64,000 nucleotides of DNA from Nemania diffusa (Eukaryota > Ascomycota > Sordariomycetes > Xylariales > Xylariaceae), in NCBI GenBank assembly GCA_038501195.1, contig JBBPUQ010000003.1, positions 3,054,501 through 3,118,500 on the forward strand, written 5' to 3'. The notes beneath the pieces were generated by a model. That model saw nothing but the letters and a program-made list of their open reading frames with translations, had not been told where the DNA came from and did no database searches. Positions 45,755 to 57,607 of the stretch are shown piece by piece (positions within the stretch are counted from its first letter, which is position 1; each line of letters starts with the position of its first letter). Position numbers and translations under genes: made by a program.

Positions 45755-48700
45755 CTAGAGTGCGTACCCATTGACACCTGCGTAATGCCAATCGCGAACG
45801 CCCATGCCTTCTTCAAGCTCGATACACCACCATAATGCTTCTTTAGCCTTGTCGGCTTGTCCACTCTCCTCATGTGCCCTAGCCAGAGCAAACCAGGCAT
45901 CTGAGTAGTTCCATCCTTTGCCGAGCTTGGTGAGACCAGACAAGAGCCCGTATGCCCGGTCTCGTGCAGTTAGACGATCAATGAGCGGCAGTGAATCTGC
46001 TTTGTAGGGAGCAGGGAGCTTATCTGTAGCTGCAGGATCTGATGTTTGTTTGGTAGGAAACGCTGCCCTCTCCGAATCAGATACTGTACTACCATGTGTA
46101 CCACCCCCAAGTCCCAAAGGCGTGGCTCGTAGAAGACACGAATGCTCAATCTTTGATGAGATTCGCAATTTGTCCTTGGCGACACCGTTTGTGGTCTCTC
46201 CTGGAGCCAGCTCCCCGGTTATAGTGGGGATCGCGGGAGGCGGCAAAAGGACTTCGCTATATATATCCAGTAGGATGTTAGATAACCCAACAATGGCAGA
46301 TGGGTGATCGGGGTAATGCATTAATGCTTCCTCAAAGTAAGCCCTAGAAATGTAAGGTCTGCCTTCATCAACAGCGAGGAGCCCCATCTATGTTGTTGTT
46401 AGCCGAGTGCTTACTGCTTAGGGAACTAGAGATCTTACCTCAGCTTGCACATCACCTATAAGTTCCTCGAGGCATATTTTACCACCCCAACCTGGGTTTC
46501 TCGGGGTTACAGAACCACTAGTATCCCTATATATTTCGACACCTAGGCTATCCACTAGTTTCTTGGCCTCCAGGATCGCATCTTTAGCGTCGCTATACAT
46601 CTTAGAACGTCTATAGAATGAGGCGATCATTAGCCACACCCTGACTAGCATTGTCTGCCGCTGCCGGTCAAGCTGATCTTCAGAGAACTTTATTACTGGT
46701 AAAGGGTTAGGAGAAGACAATGAATTTAAGGCTGGCAGGCCAGATCCATTTATTGATCCCTTGGTTGAAGGGGTAGATGAGTCAAATCGTAGTAGGCCTC
46801 GGCCTTTTGAAAATGATTGCTGGCTGGTAATGCTACTGATACTATTCCATCCGGAGGAACTCCGTTGATTATTGGCTGTTGCACCGTCGGCTGTGGAAGA
46901 AGGTTCGCCATCCCCAACGCTGGGTTCTCGTGGCACGCGGCTATTGCTTCGTGCACGCTGCTGCTGGGCACTGCCATCTCGTTTTTTCAAACTGTTTTTG
47001 CGAACCGACTCGGGATGCCGTCCACGAACGCTTGTAGGTCGTGCGGATTGTGGTGACTCGCTACCTCCGTTATTTTCCTGGGTAACTTCTATAATCGGTG
47101 CTACAGCAGTAGGACTCACGACAGTTTGAGTTGTTTGGGGTCTTTCTGACGGAATAGTAGACTTTTCGCTACCGAGAGTGTTCCTCCTCGCTGACTGGCC
47201 GGTGCTTTTGTCTGACTTGTTGCCAAATATACTTCCCCGGATACTTCGAAGGGTACCAGCCGAGCTCTTGGGAGCTTCTGATAGTTTGGGTACTACCTTG
47301 AGGGTCTTTAACTGAACTGAACCGAATAGCCGCGTATACAAAACAAGAAGCTCCTGGCTTGCATTGACTGCAACTTCCGGCCCTTCTAGCAGCTCGAGAA
47401 GTGCAAGCTGTGTCATTTTCACTTCGATAATCCCTTCCTTTTCTAGGTCGTCCATCTCATCTACGAGACCATGAGGATGTATTTTGTCGTTTTGGGCCTC
47501 GGCTTCATTAAGGTGTTCGCTTCGAAATGAGGCCTGTAGCGTTTGGGATCCAAACAGTACTTCTGGGTCATTGAATTGTTCGAATGCCCCTTCGCAGGCA
47601 CGCGCTGCCATTGTATAGTCTTGCTTAGCGCTAAGCAGTAAGGCTAGAAGATGCCATAGAGGGATGAGGGATATCTCGCGTCCATACTGACTGTTCTCGA
47701 AAGTCTGTTCGACGGTCCTGTTGTTAGATAGCAATGCAGCCTTCACGATGTCAATAGCCGCAGTCAATTCTCTTTGCTCCGCTAGTAAAAGGCTTAGAGT
47801 AAATAGAGATCTGATATCTGTAGGATTGCCAATTTCTGGAGAGAGTGACTTTTGAAGACTTCGAATTGCTTTTGTTTGAAGGTCAATCCTCACCGATGCG
47901 TCGAAAGTTACTCGAGACCAGTGAGCCTGTGACAAACCAATAGCTTGCCAGGATAAGGCATAAACACGAGCAGGGACTCGAGGGTGAAGAATAACACCGT
48001 TCCCATTCTCCTCATCTACCGTTGGAATACTACCCGCGGTATTGGGTAGAGGTGGGCGCAGTTTCTGGAGCATTTCTTCTAACTCAACACCCAGATCGCG
48101 AGCTGTTTCAGCAGCATCATCAAACCCATATTTGCATAGAGCGATAATGGCTTGGGAGATAGTGGTCAACACAGTCGCATCATCATCAAGACTTGGTTCG
48201 GAATGACCGGTCTTGTCAACGCGGGCTTTCCCCTTCTTCACAATTTCCATATATGAGTCAAACGCATGAAAAGCTAAATCAAACTCGGCGACAGCCAGGT
48301 GAACAGTGAATAGATATCGTAGGATAGCAGTCGAGTGGAAAGTTTTGGTTGCCGCGCGGTATAGAATGTCCAATACGCCACGGCTAAGACCTTCTTTACC
48401 GCCTGGCCCAACATCTTGCTCATTCCAGTCCCGTCCGACCGACACGCTCCAGTTCTTCATGACAGCAGCAACGAAACTCTCCACCTCTTCTCTTTCTTCG
48501 TCAGCTCGGGGAAAGGTTGTCTCGCTGAGAAGAAGAGCTTCGTATGAAGTCTCAACCTTCTTCAACTCCACATAGAGCTGATAGCGAGTAGAGGACTCGC
48601 CCGCAACGTTGCCTGTGTAGCCTGTGGGAAAGGGCAAGTCCTGCTGGAGGATACTCGAAATGGCGGCGTAGTACTCGTTCCAAACCCTCCTCCGCGGTAC

Positions 48701-49606
48701 TGCACCACGGAACCCGTGGCCGCCGACGAGAGGAGCCCCTTGCGTCTTGGTGACTGTCCAGTATTTGGCCCACGAGCGGAAGGGAGCTAGGGATCCATTA
48801 TCCTGAAGAGACTGCTCACCCCTCTCCAGAGCTTGGGCTTGCAGCATGCAATATTCAGTCAAAAGGAGCTCGGCCCAGAACTGCAGCTGTGCACGACCTT
48901 TCTGGCCGCTCCAAACATGCGATAAAGATACCAGAGCGCCTTGGAAGACACCAAGAGCCTCAACAGTCCTATTATCCCGAGAAAGACAATATGCCCTAAG
49001 ATATATGGCCTTGAGCGCACAGACGCGCGTCCATTCTGATACGCCGTCGGGTTGGTTTAGTTGGAGGAGCTCTTGGTCTTGAGCAGTTGGTAACAGCGGC
49101 GAAACTTGCTCATACTCGCCGACTGTCCAATGTACCCAGCCTAGGCAGACCTGAGCCTGGAATCTATCTTGAGGATATGTGCGTTCGGCGTCGATAACTT
49201 CGAGCAACTTGGGCAATAGGCGCCCGGTGTCGAGGTCGGCGGTGGGAACGGCGGTCGTAGGACTCGAATTGGTAGTCTGCTTCTGGGAAGCTTTTATGAC
49301 GGCATACTCAGCTTCTACCGCGGTGGTGAGGCCTGGGATATTACCGCCTGGTCAGCCTGTTCAACTCTGATGAGGGTGGGTGAAGAGCGAAAACACCGTA
49401 CAAGTTCGATCGTTAGCATGCTTGCGCACCTTACGCACCAGCTCCAGGACCTCATCCCATCTTCCCTCACACCTCGCGTCCTCTAATTTATTCAGGTACT
49501 GAGCCGCCTTGACCGGGTTCTGAGACAAGCACGAGGTTAGTCGCTAGTAGCCCGAACTAGAGCTGAGAACTGAGAGCTGAGAGTTGAGAGCCGAACGTAC
49601 ACTCAT
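45755..49606 (-). CDS. YPP1/TTC7-like TPR protein (filamentation protein family)
   Basis: Four exons (49606-49601, 49519-49402, 49332-46439, 46387-45755) encode 1216 residues. The first coding exon is only six bases (ATG AGT). It is justified because the following exon, KAAQYLNKLEDARCEGRWDEVLELVRKV, is the typical N terminus of this family and has no ATG of its own. The protein is helical with tetratricopeptide-like repeats, for example VCLGWVHWTVGEYEQV near the N terminus, and YFEEALMHYPDHPSAIVGLSNILLDIY and YSDAWFALARAHEESGQADKAKEALWWCIELE at the C terminus. A Ser/Asn-rich disordered insert lies between (about residues 700-870). Fungal relatives are annotated as filamentation proteins. Yeast Ypp1 links the PI4-kinase Stt4 to Efr3 at the plasma membrane, so a role in PI4P supply and endocytosis is inferred. 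It is divergent from RIX1, 895 bp apart. Confidence 0.9.
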
Positions 49607-50501
49607 CCTGCCAACTAGCTGTCCAGCTAGATCCTCCCAGGTTCTGGGCTGTCGCGTTATTGGTCAATTGGAGCTTGCGAAACCATCTCCAGTATATATA
49701 AGGAGCTGGTAGATTGGAGGGCGAAGGCGAAGGCGGAAAGGGGGACTATGCTGGTGATAGGTACTAGATTTCGAACAGCAGACTGGAACTTTTAGTGTAG
49801 GTATCCATACACACTACCTTAGGTTAGGTACACACGCAGGCAGCGGGAGTGGCAAAGGCCCCTGTAAATGCACCGACAGGGGCAGAGATCAGGGGGTCGC
49901 GATGTCGTCGTTTACTTGCTTGCTTGTTAGTGAATCTTGGTTTGCTACATATGTACGCCGGTGCTTGAGCAATATAACCCCTAAAGTACTATTGTTAAAC
50001 TTGTATTCTATTATGATAAGTATGCATATACGCAAGTACTTAGTTAAGCCACACTCAAAGCCTTTATGTGGGTACTTATCAAGCCACATAGCACTAACTT
50101 ATCTACCCGGTTTAGAGATTTATTGTGGCTTTTTATCTACATATCCGTAGTATTTGGCGATATAGAAAATTCAAAGCTCAGAAGAAGTTGTACATCCCGT
50201 TGCCTACTACTTACACGCATAGGTGAACTTGAACTTGATATGGGGATATATATTTAATATGATCGCCGTGAATCGTCAAGGCCCACGATATCACCCTCCT
50301 TCGTTCTTCAGAACTTAATTTCCTAAAAAGTTAGTGCGTCCTCGACACCCTTCTCACCTGTACCGGTTATAGTATCTACCTGGGTTGGACGAGTGTTGTT
50401 GGTGACCATTCACCAACAAATACTAGTATCTCGGAAATACCTTAGTATTGAATCTTGACAGTCGTCAGTTATCTGTGCCAGTCACAAAATTTCATTCCCC
50501 A
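49607..50501. promoter_or_regulatory. Divergent promoter region between YPP1-like and RIX1 genes
   Basis: An 895-bp space between opposite start codons, containing the leaders of both genes, repeated CTGAGA/GCTGAGAG units near 49560-49590 (which lie inside the YPP1-like intron 1 and leader), and no gene. No specific factor site is assigned. Confidence 0.45.
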
Positions 50502-52892
50502 ATGGCTCTCGTCTCTCTACCGCCTGAGCTCCGGAGCATATGTCGACGATTAACATCAACGAAGGTTGAGCAATTACCACCTCTGTTACCAATCCTGCTG
50601 AAGGATGTCGGGCGTTGCCAGGCACCCCTCTCGCGACCCTTGGAACCCAAAGCTTCAGAAAGCTCTCCCGAGGCTGCTCTACTGGTCCACACATTGAAGA
50701 CTCAGATAAATACTCTTCTCAATGGGAGGACAAGCCAAGGTCATTTCGTCGGGGCAGCCTTAGTGAAGGCAGTTGTCGAAACCGGGGGCTGGGAGTGCCT
50801 TCGAGCATCTGATCCCTGGGTGCGAGGCCTGATATCTGCCATAAAGGTGCGATTCAAAACACCACTGAAGCTTGAAGCGGAGAACATATCTAATTCCACA
50901 TAGAAGAAAGATGCTGCGGCCACTAAAGATCTATGCATCGTGACACTCACCAAGATCTACAAATTGATGCACGAATATCCAACTCTCGTGCGAGAGATCG
51001 TCACGCCGACCTTACCTGATTTTGCAAACGCTTGTCTACAGATACTCAAGCCCCCAGTTTCTAGCAAAGTAGGAAAAGCACCTTACAGCCTTATTGAGAC
51101 CATTTTTGAGGCAATGTCGACTTTAGTCGCACTTCATCCTACTACTCTTAGACAGTTTGCTGGGAAATTCAAGGCTGAAGTACAGTCTTATTTAGCCCCG
51201 ACTAGTTCGGAAAGTCTCTTGATCCCAATTTCACTGCAAACGAGCAGTCGACGCTTGGCGGTCCGACTTCACATGACGGCAGCGAAAGGTGGGGATTCTG
51301 CCGACTGGACTAAACATGTAGAAGAGCTTGTCAAAACCCTACATTCCACAGCCGACCAAGTCTTCCGAGCTGTACAGGAAACCTGGGAGTCAACGATTGG
51401 TTATAAACCTCAGCCAGTCAACTTCAATATCGAAGCTCAGGGTGGTGGTGGGGATCTAAATCAGCTTCCTCGATGGGTCGGCGTGCAGGCGGGAGGGGAG
51501 CGGATCATTGGCTTGCTCGACTTCATCGGAGAATATCTCCACTGCCGCACTCGAGTAGCTGTCACCGTCCCAATCACCGCCTTGGTCGATATCACTTCGA
51601 GGATATCTGCTATCACACCGCCGTCATCTGGCAAGGAGAAACATCATTCAGGAATGAACCCTGCGATTGGAAGAGAGGAGAGAGATGAGCTATGGACAGT
51701 GTTGCCCGACATCCAGGTAGCTGTATTAAGGATGCATATTGCATTGATCCAAAGACTGGAGAAGAACTACATCCCGCTCGCTCAAGATAGTCTGGATCAG
51801 ACTCTTCGGATCCTACAGTCTACGTATCGACTACCACAAGCGCGAACGGCCATTTTCAATTTGGCCACGGAGATAATTCACCTGTGCGGACCGACTCTAC
51901 CCAAATTTACCGTCGAAAGTCTCGGCCTTCTCATGAAGTGTTGTTGCCGCGATCTGCTCGGGGCAGCTGGCTACTTACCAAAACTTAAATTGCAAATTTC
52001 CTCCGCATCACAAAATGGGAAGAAGCCCAAAACAATTTCCCAGAACGCCGATGCGTTTCTCCCTGGTAAATCGCAGGACGATGTGATCTCCGTCTCTCTC
52101 TCGGCCGAGCACCTCAGTGCAGCTGAGATATTATTACCTACTCTTTTTAGCTACTTACCACAACAGCACATCCCTTCTTCGTTACGATCTCAGATGCTCA
52201 AGACAGCAATCCTCTGTCGCAATAAGGATGCACAAGTCGCAAGCATACTCCACCCGGCTCGGGATCGGAGCGGTCGCACACCCCAGGTCATCCTACCCTA
52301 CCTGACCCAGCAATTCCCCCGGGATGAAAGCGTGGAGATCCTGCGCTTCAACTTTCGGCCAATAGCTACCGGGCCGGCTGGTGAATTCATGGAAACGGAC
52401 GACGCGATGATCATAGATGAAGTTGAAGAAACCCAGACAGAATCTAGGACGAACGGGTTCTCATTCGGGCAGGGATTTGACGCACAATCCTCAAGCTCAT
52501 TCGCAGCTCCGGCCCCAGCTGCCCAGTTCAGGCCATCCAGTCCTATTCCCATGCGCAGTGTAGAGCCTATCCAGACCCCATTCCTTACCCACCCACCGGA
52601 AGCAAGGACGCAGCCAATGGTAGAGACAACCGTCGTGGAATCCGCCTCCACGTCGACTAGTTCTCTGAAACGGAAAAACGAGGATGCGACTGCAGAAATC
52701 AGCCTCTCAAAACGGGTCGAGATCGATGCGACCACCACCTTTACCGCCTCTGGTAACGCTGCCACCCCATCTGCGCCGGTCGGAGGAGCCGATGGGGGCG
52801 AAAATGAGAGCAGCGACGATGAGAGCGTGCATCTGAACATGGAGCTCGATTCGGACGATGAGGATTCGGACGAGGACGAAGGCGACGAATAA
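50502..52892 (+). CDS. RIX1: RIX1 pre-rRNA processing/ribosome maturation protein
   Basis: Two exons (50502-50846, 50904-52892; 57-nt intron) encode 777 residues of the RIX1/PELP1 family. The N-terminal ARM-like helical domain begins with the typical SLPPELRSICRRL and continues through LKTQINTLLNGR, GAALVKAVVETGGWECL and KIYKLMHEYPTLVREIVTPTLPDFANACL. The last 150 residues are disordered and end in a strongly acidic tail (DSDDEDSDEDEGDE), as in RIX1 and PELP1, with a basic cluster (SLKRKNEDA) before it. RIX1 with IPI1 and IPI3 binds the pre-60S particle, recruits the Rea1/Mdn1 ATPase and is needed for ITS2 processing and export, so this is a nuclear housekeeping gene. The start is the ATG giving the family-typical N terminus; the frame is open further upstream but without an ATG. 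Confidence 0.93.
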
Positions 52893-53666
52893 AAAGAGCT
52901 TACAGCCGACCTTAGTACAGTTGGATTACAGACGGAGTCGTATCCCGGCATCGATCATTGATGACCGGTGAGGTTGATGACAGGGAGGATGGAGATGCAT
53001 CCTGGGGGTGATTACTACCCTGTAACTGCTACACTATATACATATGTAACGAATAGTAAACTAGATAGATTTTACCAAGACATCGTGCGATATCTTGCAA
53101 CATCGTCAACAACATTGTATAGTTGTATCATTAGTAGTAGGAAGCAAGGCTAGAGGTGATACCCAGATGAATAAAAGGCGCGTTGGCCAACATGTGGAAT
53201 TTCCGGTTGACAGTAGTCATAATTCAACTTATTTCATTGCAAGCGAGCGATATAGCTTGTTCAATGGTTTAAATTCAGCGCAAAGTACAGTACGTGGGTA
53301 TAGATATTGGTCACCCACCAGGCGCGTGGGCCGTGACAGGAAATTCAGGCATTTTCATGCAATCCAGATACTTCAACAAAACCGGGCAACAACCCATAGT
53401 TCTCCTCCAAGCACGTCCGTATCATACAATCGACTGCATGCGTATACAAAACGCCGAGTCCAACTTGCTCCCAGCTGGGTATATGGGAGTCCCTCCGGTG
53501 CTCTCCAGATGCAACGGTCCGCATTCATTCGATTCGTACAGTGAAACACAACCACCAACGCCTTTCTCATGCAATGCTAGTAACCTACTGTCAGTTGACA
53601 AGTACAAGCCGTAAAAAACTCCGACCCCTGAACAATATGGTCAAACTACGTCATGGTCTGTCTGTC
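52893..53666. other. Convergent intergenic region between RIX1 and the WW-domain gene
   Basis: 3' regions of two convergent genes. No gene, repeat or RNA is recognised in it. Confidence 0.5.
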
Positions 53667-54554
53667 TTAGTCACGGAGCCAGGCTCGGCGCTTCTCTTCC
53701 TTCTTCGCCCGGCGTTTCTCCTTGAAATGCTTGAGCTCGGTCTTAGTAGGTTTCTTGCCGGAGCGCTCGGCCTTCAGGCTGCGCCCGTCGTGTGCATTTG
53801 CGGCGGCATCAACGTCGAAGAAGGCGTTCATCTGACGACGTGACTTGGACTCGTCGTTGTGGCGGTCCGGGTTCTGGTCGTCGCCCTGCCATCGGCCTGT
53901 GAAACGGTTGAAGGAGCCTATGGCAGCATAGGCAGTAGCAGTATCCATTACAGGGACATCGGGTCCATCGCCCTCTTTACCCTCCTGCGCGTACCAGGCA
54001 TTTGGGTCGTAGTCGCCGTGAATGGCAGGATTGTAGCCACCTGCCGGTGGTCGTTCGTTCAAGGGAGGGATCGGGGGGACAGCAGTAGCAGGCGGAGTCT
54101 GAAGCTGAGTATTGACGTCGATGGATGTCTGGGGTTGCGAGGGAACGCGAGGATTCTCCCAAGTGGACTGGTTGGTAATATGGTTATGGAAAAACCAAGC
54201 CTGGTGGGCCTGATCCCAATGACACTCCCATCCATCATCTTGACCTTCTGTGGGAGGGAGGGGTTCGTCGGGAAGAGGCGGCATTCCAGAGGCATCGGCA
54301 GTGGGTTCTCTAGATGGCTCTCCAGTTGGCTCTCCAGTCAGGTCTTCGCCAGAGGCTCCAGCGTCGTCAGATTCGGCGGCTGCAAGTGCTTGCGCAGGCT
54401 TGTCGCTAGAGGTAGACTGCGGGGATTGGACGTCATCACCGTGGTTATCAAGCTGCGCCTCTGCATCATTTTCTTGAGTGGTAGTGTCGGGATTTTCACG
54501 GCCAGTGGCCTGGTCGGACACCTCAGCCTCGGGAGTGACGGGCTTCGATGTCAT
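53667..54554 (-). CDS. WW-domain protein
   Basis: Single coding exon of 295 residues, starting at the ATG at 54554 (MTSKPVTPEAE). The frame stays open a little further upstream, but a TTCTAG acceptor just before this ATG suggests a 5'-UTR intron. The N-terminal 110 residues are acidic and Ser/Thr/Glu-rich with GEPTGEPSREP repeats. One WW domain follows (GWECHWDQAHQAWFFHNH to STWENP), with the paired Trp, the Tyr/Phe block and the final Pro needed to bind proline-rich ligands. The sequence PPAGGYNPAIHGDYDPNAWYAQ and a very basic C terminus (KKPTKTELKHFKEKRRAKK) are shared, as I recall, with uncharacterised WW proteins of Pezizomycotina. A nuclear, splicing- or transcription-linked role is inferred from the domain and basic tail only. 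The antisense strand has a long but spurious open frame. Confidence 0.88.
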   Translation of the reverse strand: MTSKPVTPEAEVSDQATGRENPDTTTQENDAEAQLDNHGDDVQSPQSTSSDKPAQALAAAESDDAGASGEDLTGEPTGEPSREPTADASGMPPLPDEPLPPTEGQDDGWECHWDQAHQAWFFHNHITNQSTWENPRVPSQPQTSIDVNTQLQTPPATAVPPIPPLNERPPAGGYNPAIHGDYDPNAWYAQEGKEGDGPDVPVMDTATAYAAIGSFNRFTGRWQGDDQNPDRHNDESKSRRQMNAFFDVDAAANAHDGRSLKAERSGKKPTKTELKHFKEKRRAKKEEKRRAWLRD

Positions 54555-56440
54555 GATTGCGGAATGGCTAGAAGAAAGATTAACATGCAAATCTACGGGG
54601 GCAAAGAAAATATTCGGAGAAACACATGCTGGAGAGTTGCGGGGGCGAGATTCAACTTAAGGGGCCGTTAAAGCGCAGGGACTTCTGAGACACACCCAGG
54701 CTAGAAGAAGGGGAGGTGGAGAGAGTGAGGCGATCGTGAGAAAGTCCCAGGCGCCGCAAGTTGTATCATTCCTGGGGCTTGGCTTGGCCGTATCGTGCAG
54801 GTGTAGCGTGCTGTACCTGCCCATCTGTAGGTAGTGCATGCGACAGTTAACGATAGGCAGGCAGGTAGGTATTCCGCACCTATCCAGGTACCTCTCTTGG
54901 CGTTATCGGTTATCGGCATCCGGAAAATACTCGGTCCATATAATAGCGTCGGAGAGCCAAGAGGGAGACACCTAAGTAGGTAACAGTAGACAGTTCTCTC
55001 CCCCTAAACTTGAACACCTCTTACAATACATCTCGAACTAAACCGGAGAGCGAAGGTTAAGTAGTGTGTGTGTTTTGCAACCACATTAACGCCCTGGGTG
55101 AAATTTAATCATGAGCTTTTTGATGTCAACAAAACCAACAAAAAAAAACAAAAACAGGAAAGGATGCGCATTCGCATCTACCATCCTCTCGGGTCCAACG
55201 GCAGCTTGACAGTTAAAAACCCAGCCTCAGATCCATGATCACCCTGCCATTACATGAACCATGAGCATGAGTCCTTCAATTCGGCTCGTGCCGTGCTTCC
55301 TGATCATCCTCCCCTGGATCTCGTTACCTAAACATTCGACGGAGCCCTCTTGACAGTTTCAGCTGTTTCAGGGTCGCTTCCTGCGTCCCACCCTCGTATT
55401 GTACTTAGTACTGTACAGTCGCTGGAGCCAATCGCAAAATCGTCCCTGGCCGTCTCAGAGATTCGGAGCATCTTCTTTATGCGTAGGCCTTACTTATCTA
55501 TTCTGTATATAGTTCCGCTGCTCCAAGTGAAGCTTTATAGCCAGCTCACCTCTCTTCCTTTATATGGTACGAGTATTCGTACTCTGTACTATCGAGCTCC
55601 TTGTCTCGGTCTCGTCTATACGTACAATGACATGGCATAGCAGGTATTGCAGCCTTGGTAGCTGCGTGTCCTCAATATCCATTTGTCACAAGTACGCAGT
55701 AGCAGCAGCAGCAGCAGCACCGGCAGGCTAATAAGACCTAAACTGCAACTCTGTGGCTGCAATCGACAATGCGTGAAGGGTCGAGACTTTGTCTATCCCA
55801 GTTGCTACCCAATGGGAACCTCTTGCGATATGTCGGTTAAACCCCATATATAGGCTGTATCGATCTAGCCCTACCCCGGCAGCCACTGAGCACCGCGCCC
55901 AACTCGGCGCTGCAAGAGGCAACCTGCCCTCCGAGCTCAGGTATTGGCTGACGTAGAACTCAATATGTAGGTATGCTCTGGAAATGAGACTAGATCTTGG
56001 ACCAACCATTTCCGATGCCGCCAAGGGACCACAAATCGCACAGCCCTCTCGTCATAGGCTGTTCGTGTCTTCTCCAATTCCATAAACGGTAACTCAGACT
56101 TGGACCCTGCTGTGTTTGTTAAAATAAAACTATTGCACAATATGCATCATGTATTGGACAGCATATAAGTCAGTTGGTCGTCCTTCTCTATCTTATGTAT
56201 ATCCCTGTTCAGTTCAGCTCTTCTATTTATATTTCCTCTTGAGACCCTCGACACGTACTACTACCACGGGATATTTATGTTCGAATTTTATTTTCTCTTT
56301 TTAAATCAAAAAATTACTGCCATTTTGACCATAGTTTGCTTCCCCACTCCTCTGTAGTGCAAGTGCTTTAGGCACCTTGGGCCTTACCAAACCAACAAAT
56401 CTACTAGGGGGGCTGGCCACAATTCAACAATTCAATCAAG
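54555..56440. other. Intergenic region
   Basis: Contains the WW gene leader, a CAG trinucleotide tract (55696-55719) and the promoter of the GH16-like gene. No gene is supported. Confidence 0.5.
55696..55719. repeat. CAG trinucleotide repeat
   Basis: Seven or so AGC/CAG units, one interrupted by AGT. It is in non-coding DNA, so there is no polyglutamine consequence. Confidence 0.85.
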
Positions 56441-57607
56441 ATGGCTAAACATTCCTTACAAACACTGCTATTCGTTGTTCTTCAAGGCTTGGGTCGAGTC
56501 ATCTGTTTAGAAGAGGTCAGCGACCGGCAATGTGACTGTTATGTCACCAACGATACCAGCCGAAACTACTTTACAACACACAGCTTCTTCGACTTCCGGG
56601 CACTTACACAATATGCCAATGTACCCCCTCCAATCGCAGATGCGTTTGACAGTGCCGCAGCAGACGAAACGAGCAATTATTTCCGAGACACTGATTGGAC
56701 TGAGGTCTGGGGTATTCAGAGCTGGAATAATAGTGACTCGGTTGAGTCGGGGGATGTGCCAGTGCTCCTAGTCAATTCCCCTAATAACGTTTATATCGAG
56801 AAGAATACAGATGAGAATCCTTCATCTAACACTTTCTTAACCATGAGGACACTGAGATATAAGGACTATCAATCGACAGCCGAGTTCGAATCCATCTCGA
56901 AGGCTTACCACTTTCTCTCGGTCCGAATGTACGCCAGAACGATCGGTGCACCTGGCGCAGTCACCGCCATGTTCACATACAGAGACGATGGTGATCATAC
57001 ACAGCTCACCTCCGTCCAGGAGTCTGATCTGGAGATCCGAACTATGGACCCCAAGGACAAGGTTCAATATACAAACCAGCCTTCGTATAACACGAAAGGC
57101 TATGACATCCCGCAAGCTACTCGAAATGCGACAACCCCAACACAGGTAGACTGGACACAATGGTCTGTTCATCGAATGGATTGGAGTCCAAAAAATACGA
57201 CCTGGTATATCGACGGCGACCAAGTCGCCTCAATCGCTTTCCAAGTCCCCCGCGACCCTAGTCAGGTTATTTTCAATGCTTGGTCGGATGGCGGCGAGTG
57301 GTCGGGGAATATGTCGGTTGGTGGCGACGCTTATCTCCAAATACAATGGATCGAGATCGTATACAATTCAACAGGGGATGCCAAGACAACCGATAAACGT
57401 AGTGACGATACCGCCAGGTCGCTATCAAATGTAAAGAGGGCAACAGGCCAAGGGAGCTGCTCGAATATCTGCAGTATTGATGATACACCAACAACCGGGA
57501 AGCCAGTGTTACTTCAGGGTGCTGCTTCCAGGATATCAGATCATATTTTGGGTCTCGGCGTAACTTATATTTGGATACCCCTGTTATTGGCAACATTCTT
57601 GATCTAA
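56441..57607 (+). CDS. GPI-anchored GH16-like cell wall glucanase/transglycosylase
   Basis: Intronless gene for 388 residues. An N-terminal signal sequence (SLQTLLFVVLQGLGRVICL) is followed by a Cys-containing segment (CDCYV) and a concanavalin-like jelly-roll domain. The GH16 catalytic pattern ExDxE is present as Glu194-Ser-Asp196-Leu-Glu198, preceded by GAVTAMFTYRD. Downstream blocks WSVHRMDWSPKNTTWYIDGDQVAS and NAWSDGGEWSG match the usual GH16 order. N-glycosylation sequons are frequent. The C terminus has a short Cys pair (SCSNIC), a small-residue region (QGAAS) and a final hydrophobic stretch (LGVTYIWIPLLLATFLI), which together look like a GPI-attachment signal. A wall-bound beta-glucan-modifying role is inferred; exact linkage specificity is not readable. 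The first Glu-Ser-Asp replaces the usual Glu-Ile/Leu-Asp, a mild variation. Confidence 0.88.
   Translation: MAKHSLQTLLFVVLQGLGRVICLEEVSDRQCDCYVTNDTSRNYFTTHSFFDFRALTQYANVPPPIADAFDSAAADETSNYFRDTDWTEVWGIQSWNNSDSVESGDVPVLLVNSPNNVYIEKNTDENPSSNTFLTMRTLRYKDYQSTAEFESISKAYHFLSVRMYARTIGAPGAVTAMFTYRDDGDHTQLTSVQESDLEIRTMDPKDKVQYTNQPSYNTKGYDIPQATRNATTPTQVDWTQWSVHRMDWSPKNTTWYIDGDQVASIAFQVPRDPSQVIFNAWSDGGEWSGNMSVGGDAYLQIQWIEIVYNSTGDAKTTDKRSDDTARSLSNVKRATGQGSCSNICSIDDTPTTGKPVLLQGAASRISDHILGLGVTYIWIPLLLATFLI

Noticed and set aside
52298..52951. 217-residue Ser-rich minus-strand frame
   Set aside because: Antisense of the disordered acidic tail of RIX1.
53859..54671. 270-residue plus-strand frame over the WW gene
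   Set aside because: No domain; antisense of the WW-domain protein, whose frame is conserved-looking.
55418..55432. CGCTGGAGCCA as a possible second copy of the palindromic intron terminus
   Set aside because: Only a partial match with no inverted partner nearby.
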